Below, piece after piece: positions 7,985 through 16,524 of a stretch of DNA of 64,000 nucleotides (positions are counted from its first letter, which is position 1; each line of letters starts with the position of its first letter). Made by a program: the position numbers and the translations under genes. Source of the DNA: Actinoplanes oblitus (lineage in GTDB: Bacteria; Actinomycetota; Actinomycetes; Mycobacteriales; Micromonosporaceae). The notes below the pieces were generated by a model. That model worked only from the letters and a program-made list of their open reading frames with translations. It did no database searches and was not told where the DNA came from. The DNA lies in the NCBI RefSeq assembly GCF_030252345.1, contig NZ_CP126980.1:8503501-8567500 (forward strand), in the 5' to 3' direction.

Positions 7985-9639
7985 CGCCGCCTCCGGCACG
8001 TACGATCCTGAGCATGAGCGCCGAAGATCCGCCCCTTCCCATCCCCGGCGCCCGCCTGCTGTTCTCGCTGGATCCGGCGGTGTCCTATCTCAACCACGGG
8101 TCGTTCGGCGCGCTCCCGATCAGCGTGCAGCGCGCCCAGCAGCGGCTGCGCGACGAGATGGAGCTGAACCCGATGCGGTTCTTCGGCACCGGGCTGGCCG
8201 ATCGGGTCGTCCACACCCGACGGCATCTGGCCGGCTTCCTGGGCGCCGACCCGGAGGGCAGCGCGCTCATCTCGAACACCACCGCCGCGGTCAGCCTGGT
8301 GCTGCAGTCGGCGACCCTGAGCCGGTCGGACGAGGTGTTGCTCACCGACCACGCCTATGGCGCGGTCGCGATGGCGGTGCGGCGGGAGTGCCGGCGCACC
8401 GGCGCGACCGCCCGGACGGTGGCGGTCCCGCTCGGCGCCTCCGGACCGGAGATCATTTCCCGGGTACGCTCCGCCCTCCGCCCCGACCGCACCCGCCTGC
8501 TCATCGTCGACCAGCTGACCTCGGCCACCGCCACCCTGCTGCCGGTCCAGCAGATCGTGGCGGCGGCCCGCGCCCAGGGCATCCCGGTGCTCGTCGACGC
8601 GGCGCACGTGCCGGGCATGCTGCCGGTCGACGTCACCGCGATCGGCGCCGACTTCTGGGTGGGCAACCTGCACAAGTGGGCCTGGGCGCCACGCGGCACC
8701 TCCCTGCTGGCGGTGGCGCCCGCGTGGCGCCGGCGGATCGACCCGCTGGTCGTCTCCTGGGACCACGATCAGGGCTTCCCGCTGTCGGTGGAGTCGCAGG
8801 GCACTCTCGACTACACGCCGTGGCTGGCGGCTCCGGCGGGCGTCTACGCCATGCGCACGCTCGGACTGGACGCGATCCGGGAGCACAACGCGGCGCTGGC
8901 GGCGTACGGTCAGCGGGTTGTCGGTCGCGCCCTCGGCCTGACGCCGGCGGACCTGCCGGACCCGGGCGGACCCGGGGTCTCGATGCGGGTCGTGCCGCTG
9001 CCCGCCGGGGTGGCCACCACCACTCCGGAGGCACACGCGCTGCGCCAGCACATCGCCGACAAGCTGGGCGTGGAGGTCGCGGTGAACGCCTGGGGCGGCC
9101 GCGGCCTGCTGCGGCTGAGCGCGCAGATCTACAACGTGCCGGAGGAGTATCACCTGCTCGCCGAGCGACTGCCGAATCTGCTCACCAGCGGGCAGTGGTA
9201 ACAACCGGACCCGGCCCCGGCCGAGCAGGGTCAGCGGGTCGAGGTAGCCACCGGCCTGCCGCAGACCCCAGTGCAGGCAGGCCGCGGCCGGGCAGCCCGG
9301 ATGACCGGCGTCGAGGGTGCCCAGCGGATCACCGGCGGCCACCCGGTCGCCGGCCCGGACGACGGCCGTCACCGGCTCGTACGTGGTGCGCAGCCCGCCG
9401 GCGTGCGCGACGCTGACCACCCCGCGCCCGGCCAGCGTCCCGGCGTAGACGACGGTGCCCGGACCGGCGGAGCGGATCGTCGCGCCGGGTGGCGCGGCCA
9501 GGTCGACGCCGCGGTGCCCGGCCAGCCAGGGCTGCGGCGGCGCCTCGAAGCGCCGGGTCACCCGCGGCGGCGCGACCGGCCAGCGGTACGGACCGGGGAC
9601 CGGGAGCGCGGCCAGCACGAGCGTGAGGAACAAGAACAT
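7921..9639 (-). CDS. M23 family metallopeptidase with antisense read-through extension
   Basis: The recognisable protein is the first 150 or so residues (9190-9639): a signal-peptide-like start (M-F-L-F-L-T-L-V-L-A-A-L-P-V-P), then a LytM/M23 domain. That domain carries G-H-R-G-V-D-L-A-A (zinc His and Asp), Y-A-G-T-L-A-G-R-G and C-L-H-W-G-L-R near its end. It would cut peptidoglycan cross-links outside the cell. Family members normally stop soon after L-D-P-L-T-L-L-G. Here the frame has no stop until 7921 and runs about 420 residues antisense through the aminotransferase. A +1 shift would end it at about 9182. So either the stop was lost or there is a frameshift; the extension is probably not functional. 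Confidence 0.6.
   Translation of the reverse strand: MFLFLTLVLAALPVPGPYRWPVAPPRVTRRFEAPPQPWLAGHRGVDLAAPPGATIRSAGPGTVVYAGTLAGRGVVSVAHAGGLRTTYEPVTAVVRAGDRVAAGDPLGTLDAGHPGCPAAACLHWGLRQAGGYLDPLTLLGRGRVRLLPLPAGEQIRQSLGEQVILLRHVVDLRAQPQQAAAAPGVHRDLHAQLVGDVLAQRVCLRSGGGHPGGQRHDPHRDPGSARVRQVRRRQAEGATDNPLTVRRQRRVVLPDRVQSERAHGVDARRSRQPRRVVESALRLHRQREALIVVPGDDQRVDPPAPRGRHRQQGGAAWRPGPLVQVAHPEVGADRGDVDRQHARHVRRVDEHRDALGAGRRHDLLDRQQGGGGRGQLVDDEQAGAVGAEGGAYPGNDLRSGGAERDRHRPGGRAGAPALPPHRHRDRAIGVVGEQHLVRPAQGRRLQHQADRGGGVRDERAALRVGAQEAGQMPSGVDDPIGQPGAEEPHRVQLHLVAQPLLGALHADRERAERPVVEIGHRRIQREQQAGAGDGKGRIFGAHAQDRTCRRRRQARGCAWLKAARRRSVETWV
8014..9201 (+). CDS. Aminotransferase class V-fold PLP-dependent enzyme
   Basis: A 395-residue fold-type I PLP enzyme resembling the isopenicillin-N-epimerase/cysteine-desulfurase-like branch of class V. 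Visible features are the N-terminal Y-L-N-H-G-S-F-G, the N-T-T-A-A-V-S cofactor-phosphate segment, I-V-D-Q-L-T-S-A-T, V-D-A-A-H-V-P-G (the PLP-pyridine Asp) and the Schiff-base lysine in N-L-H-K-W-A-W-A-P-R-G. The substrate cannot be read from sequence. It starts 29 nt after xerC, on the same strand, so read-through is likely. On the opposite strand the M23 peptidase frame runs through its entire length. Confidence 0.9.
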   Translation: MSAEDPPLPIPGARLLFSLDPAVSYLNHGSFGALPISVQRAQQRLRDEMELNPMRFFGTGLADRVVHTRRHLAGFLGADPEGSALISNTTAAVSLVLQSATLSRSDEVLLTDHAYGAVAMAVRRECRRTGATARTVAVPLGASGPEIISRVRSALRPDRTRLLIVDQLTSATATLLPVQQIVAAARAQGIPVLVDAAHVPGMLPVDVTAIGADFWVGNLHKWAWAPRGTSLLAVAPAWRRRIDPLVVSWDHDQGFPLSVESQGTLDYTPWLAAPAGVYAMRTLGLDAIREHNAALAAYGQRVVGRALGLTPADLPDPGGPGVSMRVVPLPAGVATTTPEAHALRQHIADKLGVEVAVNAWGGRGLLRLSAQIYNVPEEYHLLAERLPNLLTSGQW

Positions 9640-9709
9640 GCGGGCGAGTCTGGCCAGCCGTCAGCCGGCCGGCGACCCGCCCTGTGGACAACCGCGGGCT
9701 GTGGAAACC

Positions 9710-10033
9710 TCAGCTGCCGAAGCCGGCGTCGTCAGGCAGCGAGATGTCCGGTTTCTCCAGCTCCTCGACGTTCACGTCCTTGAACGTCATCACCCGGACG
9801 TTCTTGACGAACCGGGCCGGACGGTACATGTCCCAGACCCAGGCGTCGTGCATCTCGACCTCGAAGTACACCTCGCCGTCGGAGTTGCGCACGTGCAGGT
9901 CCACCTGGTTGGCCAGGTAGAACCGGCGCTCGGTCTCCACCACGTAGGAGAACTGGCGGACGATGTCGCGGTACTCCCGGTAGAGCTGCAGCTCCATCTC
10001 GGTCTCGTACTTCTCGAGATCCTCTGCGCTCAT
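9710..10033 (-). CDS. DUF2469 family protein
   Basis: A 107-residue acidic protein conserved across actinobacteria and nearly always encoded beside rnhB. It contains M-S-A-E-D-L-E-K-Y-E-T-E-M-E-L-Q-L-Y-R-E-Y-R-D at the start, F-S-Y-V-V-E-T-E-R-R-F-Y-L-A-N and M-Y-R-P-A-R-F-V-K-N-V-R-V. Its function is unknown. The ATG overlaps the rnhB stop (ATGA), indicating translational coupling. About 70 bases separate its stop from the M23 gene start. Confidence 0.93.
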   Translation of the reverse strand: MSAEDLEKYETEMELQLYREYRDIVRQFSYVVETERRFYLANQVDLHVRNSDGEVYFEVEMHDAWVWDMYRPARFVKNVRVMTFKDVNVEELEKPDISLPDDAGFGS

Positions 10034-10875
10034 CGTGTTTCGCCCTCCATGGCCTCATCTTCCCCCACCGACGGCGACGGCTGAGGCTGCTCGCCCGACG
10101 CCACGCCGACGGTACCCTCAGCCGCCCCCGGAAGCAGCAGCGGCTCGGTAACGGATACGTCGAACAATGACGGCACCGGGTCCGCCGGCCGGGTCACCGG
10201 GCGGCGCGCCCGCGGCGGCACGTTGCCGCGCCCGGAGGCTGCGGCCACGTTCACGTAGGAGAACCGGTGCTCGGCGCAGGGACCGTGCTTCGACAGCGCA
10301 GCGCTGTGCTCGTCCGTTATATAACCTTTATGTACCGCGAAACCGTAATCCGGAAACTTCTCGTCCAACTCCACCATCAGCCGGTCCCGGGTGACCTTGG
10401 CCAGGACGCTGGCGGCCGCGACGCAGGCCGCCACCCGGTCGCCCTTCCACACCGCGAGCCCGGGCACACCGAGCCCGTCCACCGGGAAACCGTCGGTCAG
10501 CACGTAGTCCGGGCGGACGGTGAGCGAGGCGAGCGCGCGGCGCATCGCCGCCAGGTTGCACACGTGCAGGCCGCGCGCGTCCACCTCGGTGGGCGGGATG
10601 ATCATCACGGACCAGGCCAGGGCACGGGCGACCACCTGGTCGTACACCCGCTCCCGGGCCGCGGCGGTGAGCAGCTTGGAGTCGGCCAGGCCGGGCACCT
10701 CGCCGCGCTTGCCGGCCGGCAGGATCGCCGCGGCCGCCACCAGCGGGCCGGCGCAGGCGCCCCGGCCGGCCTCGTCGGCGCCGGCGACGTGCGCGAAGCC
10801 GCGCCGCTGCAGTGCCTGCTCCAGGGCGTAGAGGCCGGCTTCCCGCCGGACCACGGTGCGCGGTGGGGCCAACAT
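10030..10875 (-). CDS. rnhB: Ribonuclease HII
   Basis: A 281-residue RNase HII that removes RNA from RNA-DNA hybrids, including single ribonucleotides. The catalytic acids are in place: D34 and E35 (A-G-A-D-E-A-G-R-G), D128 (V-L-T-D-G-F) and D164 (V-T-R-D-R-L), with the family Tyr/Lys-Gly segment H-K-G-Y-I-T. The final 70 residues, after F-S-Y-V-N-V-A-A-A, form a Pro/Glu/Ser-rich tail beyond the usual core and look disordered. ATG 10875 overlaps the last base of the NUDIX gene's TGA; a GTG at 10878 is also in frame. Confidence 0.94.
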   Translation of the reverse strand: MLAPPRTVVRREAGLYALEQALQRRGFAHVAGADEAGRGACAGPLVAAAAILPAGKRGEVPGLADSKLLTAAARERVYDQVVARALAWSVMIIPPTEVDARGLHVCNLAAMRRALASLTVRPDYVLTDGFPVDGLGVPGLAVWKGDRVAACVAAASVLAKVTRDRLMVELDEKFPDYGFAVHKGYITDEHSAALSKHGPCAEHRFSYVNVAAASGRGNVPPRARRPVTRPADPVPSLFDVSVTEPLLLPGAAEGTVGVASGEQPQPSPSVGEDEAMEGETR

Positions 10876-11360
10876 CACAGACCCGTTTCCGGTACGCCGT
10901 CGACCTGCTCACCCAGCAGGACCGCCAGGTCAGCCGGGTAGATCAGCTCGTCGCTCGCCTCGATCTCGGCCGCCGACCACCAGCGGTGCTCGGTGATGGT
11001 GAGCCGCTCCTGCGCGTCCATCCCGGCCATGTCGACCTGCCAGCCGGCGACCCGGAGCAGGAAGAAGTCCTGGGCCTGCCGGTAGTCCCGGCTGTCGAAG
11101 GAGAACTCGGTCCGCTCGTGCCGGATCGGCCCGGCCAGCTCGGCCGGCTCGACCCGCAGGCCGATCTCCTCGAACAGCTCCCGCGCGGCCGCCTCGACCG
11201 GGCTCTCCCCCGGCTCCAGCCCGCCGCCCGGGGTGAACCACCAGTGGAGCCCGGGCCGGGCCGGGTCACCGCCGCGCAGGAGCAGCGCGCGGCCCGCCTG
11301 GTCGACCAGGAGAACCCGGCCGGCGCGGCGGGTTATCACGTGCTGGTTCGCGTCGGACAC
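10875..11360 (-). CDS. NUDIX hydrolase
   Basis: A 161-residue NUDIX protein. The box is complete: G-G-G-L-E-P-G-E-S-P-V-E-A-A-A-R-E-L followed by F-E-E-I-G-L, which matches G-x5-E-x7-R-E-U-x-E-E-x-G-U. It would hydrolyse a nucleoside diphosphate linked to some moiety, using Mg2+; the substrate is unknown. It sits between lepB and rnhB in one minus-strand run, and its stop overlaps the rnhB start. Confidence 0.92.
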   Translation of the reverse strand: MSDANQHVITRRAGRVLLVDQAGRALLLRGGDPARPGLHWWFTPGGGLEPGESPVEAAARELFEEIGLRVEPAELAGPIRHERTEFSFDSRDYRQAQDFFLLRVAGWQVDMAGMDAQERLTITEHRWWSAAEIEASDELIYPADLAVLLGEQVDGVPETGL

Positions 11361-11404
11361 GGTTCCAGCCTAAGCGCCCGGAATCGATCTTCCGAACCGC
11401 CCTC

Positions 11405-12067
11405 TCACCGGCCGGCGGCGTCCGGGATGTCGTCGTACGTGTCCGGAACGGTCAGCCAGGTCGCGCGACCGGCCGGCCAGAAGATGGTGAACGCCCGCCC
11501 GACCACCGAGTCGACGGTGATCGTCGAGTCGGCCATCTTGCCGGCCTCGTCGGCGGCGGTGCTCTGCTCGTAGTGCTCCAGCGAGTCGCCGGACGCCTCG
11601 CGGTGGTCACCCATCACCCAGATCCGCCCGGCCGGAACGGTGATGTCGAACTTCTCGTCGGCCACCTGGTTCCGGGTGCCGTCGGCGTCGGTGTAGATGT
11701 ACGGCTCGTCCAGCGAGTGTCCGTTGATGATCAGCCGGTTCTGCGGGTCGCAGCAGACCACGTGGTCACCAGCGGTGCCGATCACCCGCTTGATGAAGTC
11801 CTCGCCCTCGGCACCGGACTGCCATTCCTTGGGCGCCTTGAAGACGATGATCTCGCCGCGTTTCGGGTCACGGAAGTCATAGACGAGCTTGTTGACCAGC
11901 ACCCGGTCCCACACGTTGAGCGTGTGCTCCATCGACGGGGACGGGATGTAGAACGTCTGCAGCACGAAGGCGCGCACCAGGACGGCGACCAGAATCGCCA
12001 CGCCCAGCAGGATGGGAAGCTCACGCCAGAAGGAACCGCGGCGTTTTTCGGTCTGCTCGTCAATCAC
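11405..12067 (-). CDS. lepB: Signal peptidase I
   Basis: A 220-residue type I signal peptidase that removes signal peptides from exported proteins at the outer face of the membrane. One N-terminal membrane segment (about residues 17-36) precedes the catalytic Ser45 in I-P-S-P-S-M-E and Lys93 in F-I-K-R-V-I-G. The family box V-M-G-D-H-R-E-A-S-G-D-S also follows. It starts inside the last four bases of the preceding lepB, so the pair is coupled. Tandem lepB genes beside rplS are common in actinobacteria. Confidence 0.93.
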   Translation of the reverse strand: MIDEQTEKRRGSFWRELPILLGVAILVAVLVRAFVLQTFYIPSPSMEHTLNVWDRVLVNKLVYDFRDPKRGEIIVFKAPKEWQSGAEGEDFIKRVIGTAGDHVVCCDPQNRLIINGHSLDEPYIYTDADGTRNQVADEKFDITVPAGRIWVMGDHREASGDSLEHYEQSTAADEAGKMADSTITVDSVVGRAFTIFWPAGRATWLTVPDTYDDIPDAAGR

Positions 12068-12954
12068 GCTCGGAGCCTACGTCGTCGAGTCACGAACGAC
12101 ATGCCGGAACGCGCGGATAACGCCGCACTCAGCAGCAGCGGGAAAAGGTTGCCGGCCACCTCGGGATCCTGTCGCGGCTGGGGCACCGGGGGGCCGGCGG
12201 CCGCCGTCGGATGATCCTCGGCGAACTGTTTCCAGACCGGCGGGACGTCGAGGCTCTTGAATCTGTCGCTCGGCCAGACGGTGACGAACGCGCGCCCGAT
12301 CACGTTCTGGATCGGCACCGGACCCTGGCAGCGCGCGTCCTGAGACACCAGGCGGTGGTCGCCCATCACGAACATCTGCCCGGCCGGCACGGTGATCTCG
12401 GCGAATTTCCGGCTGGTGCACTGGCCGGCGATCGGCGGCTGGCTCAGGTCGGAGTTGAAGCCGTCAGCGATGTAGGCCTCATCGATACCGACGCCGTTCA
12501 CCGTGATCCGGCCCTGGTCGTCACAGCAGGCGACCTTGTCACCCGGAAGGCCGATCACCCGTTTGATGAAGTCGCGCTCCCCGGGTCGGCTGACCCCGAC
12601 CAGGTCACCGATGGTCCGACCGAGTTTCGCGCCGAAGGTGTTGCTGACCGGTTCGGTGGTCTCCGGCGCCCAGTTGTCGGTACCGCGGAACACCACGATC
12701 TCGCCGCGCAGCGGGTCGCGCATGTCGTAGACGACCTTGTTGACCAGCACGCGGTCCTTGAGTTCCAGCGTCTTCTGCATCGACCCGGAGGGGATGTAGA
12801 ACGCCTGGACCAGGAAGGTGCGGATGAGCACGGCCAGGCAGAACGCGACCACCAGCAGCAGCGGGAGCTCCTGCCAGAGGGGCATTTCCTTACGCCGTAT
12901 CACCGACCGCCGCCGGGCCGGACGATAGCCTTCCATCGGATCCACGCTTCGCAT
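12064..12954 (-). CDS. lepB: Signal peptidase I (second copy)
   Basis: A 296-residue type I signal peptidase, paralogous to the next gene downstream. It has an N-terminal membrane segment (about residues 29-47), catalytic Ser58 in I-P-S-G-S-M-Q, Lys131 in F-I-K-R-V-I-G-L-P-G-D and box E V-M-G-D-H-R-L-V-S-Q-D-A-R. After the catalytic domain a Pro-rich linker leads to a possible second hydrophobic segment (N-L-F-P-L-L-L-S-A-A-L) and a basic end (R-R-R-R-L-R-A). That predicts a C-terminal anchor absent from its neighbour. An in-frame ATG at residue 7 is an alternative start. Confidence 0.92.
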   Translation of the reverse strand: MRSVDPMEGYRPARRRSVIRRKEMPLWQELPLLLVVAFCLAVLIRTFLVQAFYIPSGSMQKTLELKDRVLVNKVVYDMRDPLRGEIVVFRGTDNWAPETTEPVSNTFGAKLGRTIGDLVGVSRPGERDFIKRVIGLPGDKVACCDDQGRITVNGVGIDEAYIADGFNSDLSQPPIAGQCTSRKFAEITVPAGQMFVMGDHRLVSQDARCQGPVPIQNVIGRAFVTVWPSDRFKSLDVPPVWKQFAEDHPTAAAGPPVPQPRQDPEVAGNLFPLLLSAALSARSGMSFVTRRRRLRA

Positions 12955-13057
12955 CTCCTGACGCTCCCGGCCGAACCGCCCCCGGATACAGCACTACCGC
13001 CCGAGTTTCCCGGCTAGGGGAAGTTACGAGCGGTAGGACTGGAATGGTTCATCATCC

Positions 13058-13093
13058 GGCACAGCCGCCAGCCTAGGCCCTCGCGGCTGTGCC
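13058..13093 (-). terminator. Hairpin after rplS
   Basis: GGCACAGCCGC (13058-13068) and GCGGCTGTGCC (13083-13093) form a perfect 11-bp stem with a 14-nt loop, starting 14 bases after the rplS stop. No U-run follows on the transcribed minus strand, as is common for high-GC actinobacteria. It separates rplS from lepB. Confidence 0.6.
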
Positions 13094-13106
13094 GAATCTG
13101 AGAGGC

Positions 13107-13463
13107 TCAGACGGTCTGCTTCTCGCGAAGCTCCTTGATCTTGGCCTTCTTGCCCCGCAGCTCACGCAGGTAGTAGAGCTTGGCGCGGCGGACGGCACCA
13201 CGGGTGACGACCTCGATCTTGTCGATCGCCGGGCTGTTGAACGGGTAGGTCCGCTCGACACCGACGCCGAAGCTGATCTTGCGGACCTTGAAGGTCTCCC
13301 GCAGGCCGGAGCCCTGGCGGGCGATCACGACGCCCTGGAAGACCTGGACACGGGAACGGTTACCTTCGACGACCCGGGCGTACACCTTGAGGGTGTCACC
13401 GGCGCGGAAGTCCGGAATGTCGGTGCGCCGCGACTGGGCGTCGAGCTCGTCCAGCGTGTTCAT
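13107..13463 (-). CDS. rplS: Ribosomal protein L19
   Basis: The 118-residue large-subunit protein L19, which sits at the 30S-50S interface. It opens [17 protein letters not shown] and contains the typical [26 protein letters not shown] and I-S-F-G-V-G-V-E-R. It is the last gene of rpsP-khpA-rimM-trmD-rplS. The 123-bp gap after trmD holds two hairpins and may have its own promoter or leader control. Confidence 0.97.
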   Translation of the reverse strand: MNTLDELDAQSRRTDIPDFRAGDTLKVYARVVEGNRSRVQVFQGVVIARQGSGLRETFKVRKISFGVGVERTYPFNSPAIDKIEVVTRGAVRRAKLYYLRELRGKKAKIKELREKQTV

Positions 13464-13520
13464 CGCTGCATCCTCGTAGAACTAAGCGCACCGTGAGTTC
13501 GGTGACGCGGTGGGTGATTC

Positions 13521-13572
13521 TGACCTTCCGCCACTCCAGAAGGTCCTCGTCCCACCCCACGGCGCGGGGTGG
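13521..13572 (-). promoter_or_regulatory. Two hairpins in the trmD-rplS gap
   Basis: GACCTTC (13521-13527) pairs with GAAGGTC (13539-13545), and CCACCCC (13552-13558) pairs with GGGGTGG (13566-13572). Both lie in the transcribed leader of rplS. They could be a transcription attenuator, an L19 autoregulatory leader or an internal terminator; sequence alone does not decide. Confidence 0.4.
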
Positions 13573-13586
13573 AGACGGCAACCTCC

Positions 13587-14351
13587 CTACTTTGCCACAC
13601 CGGGTGGCGGGAGCTCCAATCCGGCCTCGTCGAGGGCCTTGCGGTCCTTCTTGTCGAGCGCCTCCGGCGGGTAGGCGGCGAAGAGGTCCGGCCGCCGGGC
13701 CGCGGTCCGCAACAGGCTTTCGGTACGGCGCCAGCGCGCGATCCGCCCGTGGTCACCCGACCGCAGCACGTCCGGCACCTCCCGGTCCCGCCAGGACGCC
13801 GGCTTGGTGTAGACCGGGGCCTCCAGCAGGCCGGCCGCGTGCGACTCCTCGGTCAGCGAGTCGGCGTTGCCCAGCACACCGGGCAGCAGCCGGGTGATCG
13901 CCTCCATGATCACGATGACCGCCACCTCGCCACCGAACAGCACGTAGTCGCCGAGGGAGACCTCCCGCACCGGCATCCGCGCCGCCGCGTCGTCGATCAC
14001 CCGCTGGTCGATGCCCTCGTAGCGCCCGCACGCGAAGACCAGGTGCGGCAGCGCGGCCAGCTCGTACGCGTCGGCCTGGGTGAACGGCTTGCCGACCGGG
14101 GACGGGATGACCAGCGTCGCGTCCGGCGTGCCGACGGCGTCCAGCGCCTCGCCCCACGGCTCCGGACGCATCACCATGCCGGGACCGCCGCCGTACGGGC
14201 TGTCGTCGACGGTGCGGTGCACGTCGTAGGTCCAGGTGCGCAGGTCGTGCACGGACAGATCGAGCGTCCCGGTGGTCCGCGCCTTGCCGATCAGCGAGAG
14301 GTCGAGCGGGGCGAAGTAGTCCGGGAAGATCGAGATGATGTCGACCTTCAC
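13587..14351 (-). CDS. trmD: tRNA (guanine-N1)-methyltransferase
   Basis: A 254-residue TrmD, which methylates G37 of tRNAs reading codons that begin with C and so prevents frameshifting; it uses S-adenosylmethionine. It opens [18 protein letters not shown]-fold knot motifs include [24 protein letters not shown] and [11 protein letters not shown]. Its start overlaps the rimM stop by four bases. Length is normal. Confidence 0.97.
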   Translation of the reverse strand: MKVDIISIFPDYFAPLDLSLIGKARTTGTLDLSVHDLRTWTYDVHRTVDDSPYGGGPGMVMRPEPWGEALDAVGTPDATLVIPSPVGKPFTQADAYELAALPHLVFACGRYEGIDQRVIDDAAARMPVREVSLGDYVLFGGEVAVIVIMEAITRLLPGVLGNADSLTEESHAAGLLEAPVYTKPASWRDREVPDVLRSGDHGRIARWRRTESLLRTAARRPDLFAAYPPEALDKKDRKALDEAGLELPPPGVAK

Positions 14352-14917
14352 AGGTCCAGCAGTCCTTCGGGGAGATCGACGACGACACGGCCACCGGCGA
14401 TGTCGACCGTCGGGACCATCGCCGTCACGAACGGGATCAGCGCGGTCCCCCCGGCGGACTTGGCCAGCACGATCAGGTCCGAGGACGGGGCGTGGTCGAT
14501 CCGCTGCACGGTGCCCAGCTCGACGCCGTCGAGCGACTCGACCCGCAGCCCGATCAGCTGGTGGTCGTGGAACTCGTCCGGGTCGTCCGGCGGGGTCAGC
14601 TCGGAGCTGTCCACCTGCAGGAGCACGCCGCGCATCGCCTCGGCGACGTTGCGGTCGTAGATGCCCTCGAAGAGCGCGATGCCGCGGCCCTGATGCCAGC
14701 GGATCTGCTCGAGGGTGAGTTGTTTCGGAACTTCGAAGCGAGCGCCGGGAGCGGGGGTGCCCGCCGGGCCGGTGCTCACCCGGCGGTCCCGGGGGACCTC
14801 CGTGATGAACACCGACCCGACGGTGAAGCGTTCCTCGGGCTCGTCGGTCCGCACGACCACCGAGACCTCGCCCCGGATGCCGTGCGGTTTACCGATCTGG
14901 CCGACGACGAGCAGCAT
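14348..14917 (-). CDS. rimM: Ribosome maturation factor RimM
   Basis: A 189-residue RimM, which binds S19 and helps assemble the 30S head. The N-terminal RimM domain ([15 protein letters not shown]) is followed by a PRC-barrel-like half ([14 protein letters not shown]). It starts three bases after khpA and overlaps trmD. Confidence 0.96.
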   Translation of the reverse strand: MLLVVGQIGKPHGIRGEVSVVVRTDEPEERFTVGSVFITEVPRDRRVSTGPAGTPAPGARFEVPKQLTLEQIRWHQGRGIALFEGIYDRNVAEAMRGVLLQVDSSELTPPDDPDEFHDHQLIGLRVESLDGVELGTVQRIDHAPSSDLIVLAKSAGGTALIPFVTAMVPTVDIAGGRVVVDLPEGLLDL

Positions 14918-14920
14918 CGG

Positions 14921-15178
14921 TCAGTACGCGTCGACGATGTCGACGCGGATGCCGCGCCCACCGATCGACCCGATCACCTGACGCAGCGCCTTGGCCGTGC
15001 GCCCGCCGCGCCCGATGACCGTTCCCAGGTCCTCGGGGTGCACGCGGACCTCGAGCCGCTTGCCGCGGCGCGAGTCGACCAGACGGACCCGGACGTCGTC
15101 CGGGTTGTCGACGATGCCCTTGACGAGGTGCTCCAGCGCCGGCCGGAGCGCCCCGTCAGCTCGCGTCGGCGCCGGCAC
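14921..15178 (-). CDS. khpA: KH-domain RNA-binding protein KhpA
   Basis: An 85-residue protein consisting of one KH domain, with the G-x-x-G loop as [11 protein letters not shown]. Such KhpA proteins (YlqC family) bind RNA, often with KhpB, and affect cell size and translation. The family core begins [11 protein letters not shown]. The only usable start is GTG 15178, which overlaps the end of rpsP by 23 bases. Confidence 0.94.
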   Translation of the reverse strand: MPAPTRADGALRPALEHLVKGIVDNPDDVRVRLVDSRRGKRLEVRVHPEDLGTVIGRGGRTAKALRQVIGSIGGRGIRVDIVDAY

Positions 15179-15680
15179 CGGCCGGGTCCTCTGCCGTCTC
15201 GGCGACAGCCTCGCGGTTCGGCTCGGCGGGGTCGGCGGCCTTGGTCTGGGCCGGCTTGGCCTCGGCGGCCTCCGGCGCAGCGGCGACCTTCTCGGCCTTG
15301 GCCTTCTTCGGCGTGGCGGCCGGCTTGGTGTCGGCGAGACCGGCGGCAGCCTTGGCCTCGGCCTCGTACACCTCGGTCTTGTTCTGCTTGCTCGGCGCGA
15401 CCAGCAGCGGCGCCGGAGCCGGCAGGCCCTTGAACTTCTGCCAGTCGCCGGTCTTCTCCAGGATCCGCTGCACGGGCTCGCTCGGCTGCGCGCCGACGCC
15501 GAGCCAGTACTGCACGCGGTCGGACTTGACCTCGATCAGCGAGGGGTGTTCCTTCGGCTGGTAGATGCCGATGTACTCGATGGCGCGGCCGTCGCGCTTG
15601 GTGCGCGAGTCGGCGACGACGATGCGGTACTGCGGGTTGCGGATCTTGCCCATCCGCAGGAGCCGGATCTTAACGGCCAC
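15156..15680 (-). CDS. rpsP: Ribosomal protein S16
   Basis: A 174-residue S16. The core (residues 1-85) is standard: [24 protein letters not shown] and I-E-Y-I-G-I-Y-Q-P. It is followed by an actinobacterial Ala/Lys/Glu/Pro-rich tail of about 70 residues, likely disordered. GTG 15680 has GGAG eight bases upstream and gives the canonical N-terminus; the open frame further upstream is not coding. First gene of the rpsP-to-rplS operon. Confidence 0.96.
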   Translation of the reverse strand: MAVKIRLLRMGKIRNPQYRIVVADSRTKRDGRAIEYIGIYQPKEHPSLIEVKSDRVQYWLGVGAQPSEPVQRILEKTGDWQKFKGLPAPAPLLVAPSKQNKTEVYEAEAKAAAGLADTKPAATPKKAKAEKVAAAPEAAEAKPAQTKAADPAEPNREAVAETAEDPAGAGADAS

Positions 15681-15868
15681 GGTGTATTCGCTCCTGGTGA
15701 CTGCGTGGGTGAGCCGACCGGAACCCGCGTGGGGATGCGGGGCCGATGCCTCGTGGATTGGCGGTGCGTGCGGGGTTAGAGGGCGCCACACGACATGCCG
15801 GATACCAACAAGCCATTCTGCCAGACCGGACCGCCGGAAGCCCAACCGCCCCCGCCATCCGGCGCCGG

Positions 15869-16522
15869 CTACCGCCTGGCCACCACCGGCCGGTCCCAGC
15901 CGGCGGGCAGTTCGGTCGGCGTCGGCCAGGCCGGATCAGGGCGGAAATCGGTCCAGGTGCCGTCGAACGGGAACGCCCCGGCCTCGATCGCCGCGATCAC
16001 CCGGCGCCCCTCCGCCCAGACCGCCGCCTCGTCGGGCACCCAGTAGTGCTCCGGCGCGGCGAGCCGCTCGGCGAAGTCGTCCTCGTCCTTCCACCGCCAG
16101 GTGCGGTCGGCGGCGGCCACGATGTCCAGGTCCTGGTCGATCACGTCGATCCCGGCGACCTCGCCGTCGTCCCAGCGGACGCCGGCCTCCTCCAGGTTGA
16201 CGTACCAGTTGGTGAAGTCACCCCGGTCGTCCCGGAAGAACCAGACCGAGTGGTTCGCCCCGGGCGGGAACAGGCGCAGCACACCCGGCCCCCGCCACCG
16301 CTCGGACCGGGGCGCCCGCTCGGCGGTCATCCACTCGACGAACGGCAGGTCCCGCGGGTACCGCCCGTCCAGCGTGGTCTCGACGGCGATGGCCGAGCCG
16401 CGGGCCACCCAGAGGAGCAGCCCGCGCTCGTCGTCCGAGACCACCCGGCCGGGATGCGCGAAGGCGATCCGGCCGTGGTGGGTGTCGCGGTGCAGGACGA
16501 GACGACCCGGTTTGAAGATCAC
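15869..16522 (-). CDS. DUF402 domain-containing protein
   Basis: A 217-residue protein. It begins [13 protein letters not shown], contains [18 protein letters not shown], and has an acidic D-I-V-D-Q-D-L-D-like segment ([11 protein letters not shown]). These are marks of the DUF402/FAU-1-type fold. Some relatives are nucleoside tri- and diphosphate phosphatases (YgaC/SA1684 type), so a nucleotide phosphatase role is possible. GTG 16522 begins two bases after the proS stop, giving a tight operon; the frame upstream of it overlaps proS. Confidence 0.85.
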   Translation of the reverse strand: MIFKPGRLVLHRDTHHGRIAFAHPGRVVSDDERGLLLWVARGSAIAVETTLDGRYPRDLPFVEWMTAERAPRSERWRGPGVLRLFPPGANHSVWFFRDDRGDFTNWYVNLEEAGVRWDDGEVAGIDVIDQDLDIVAAADRTWRWKDEDDFAERLAAPEHYWVPDEAAVWAEGRRVIAAIEAGAFPFDGTWTDFRPDPAWPTPTELPAGWDRPVVARR

Positions 16523-16524
16523 GC

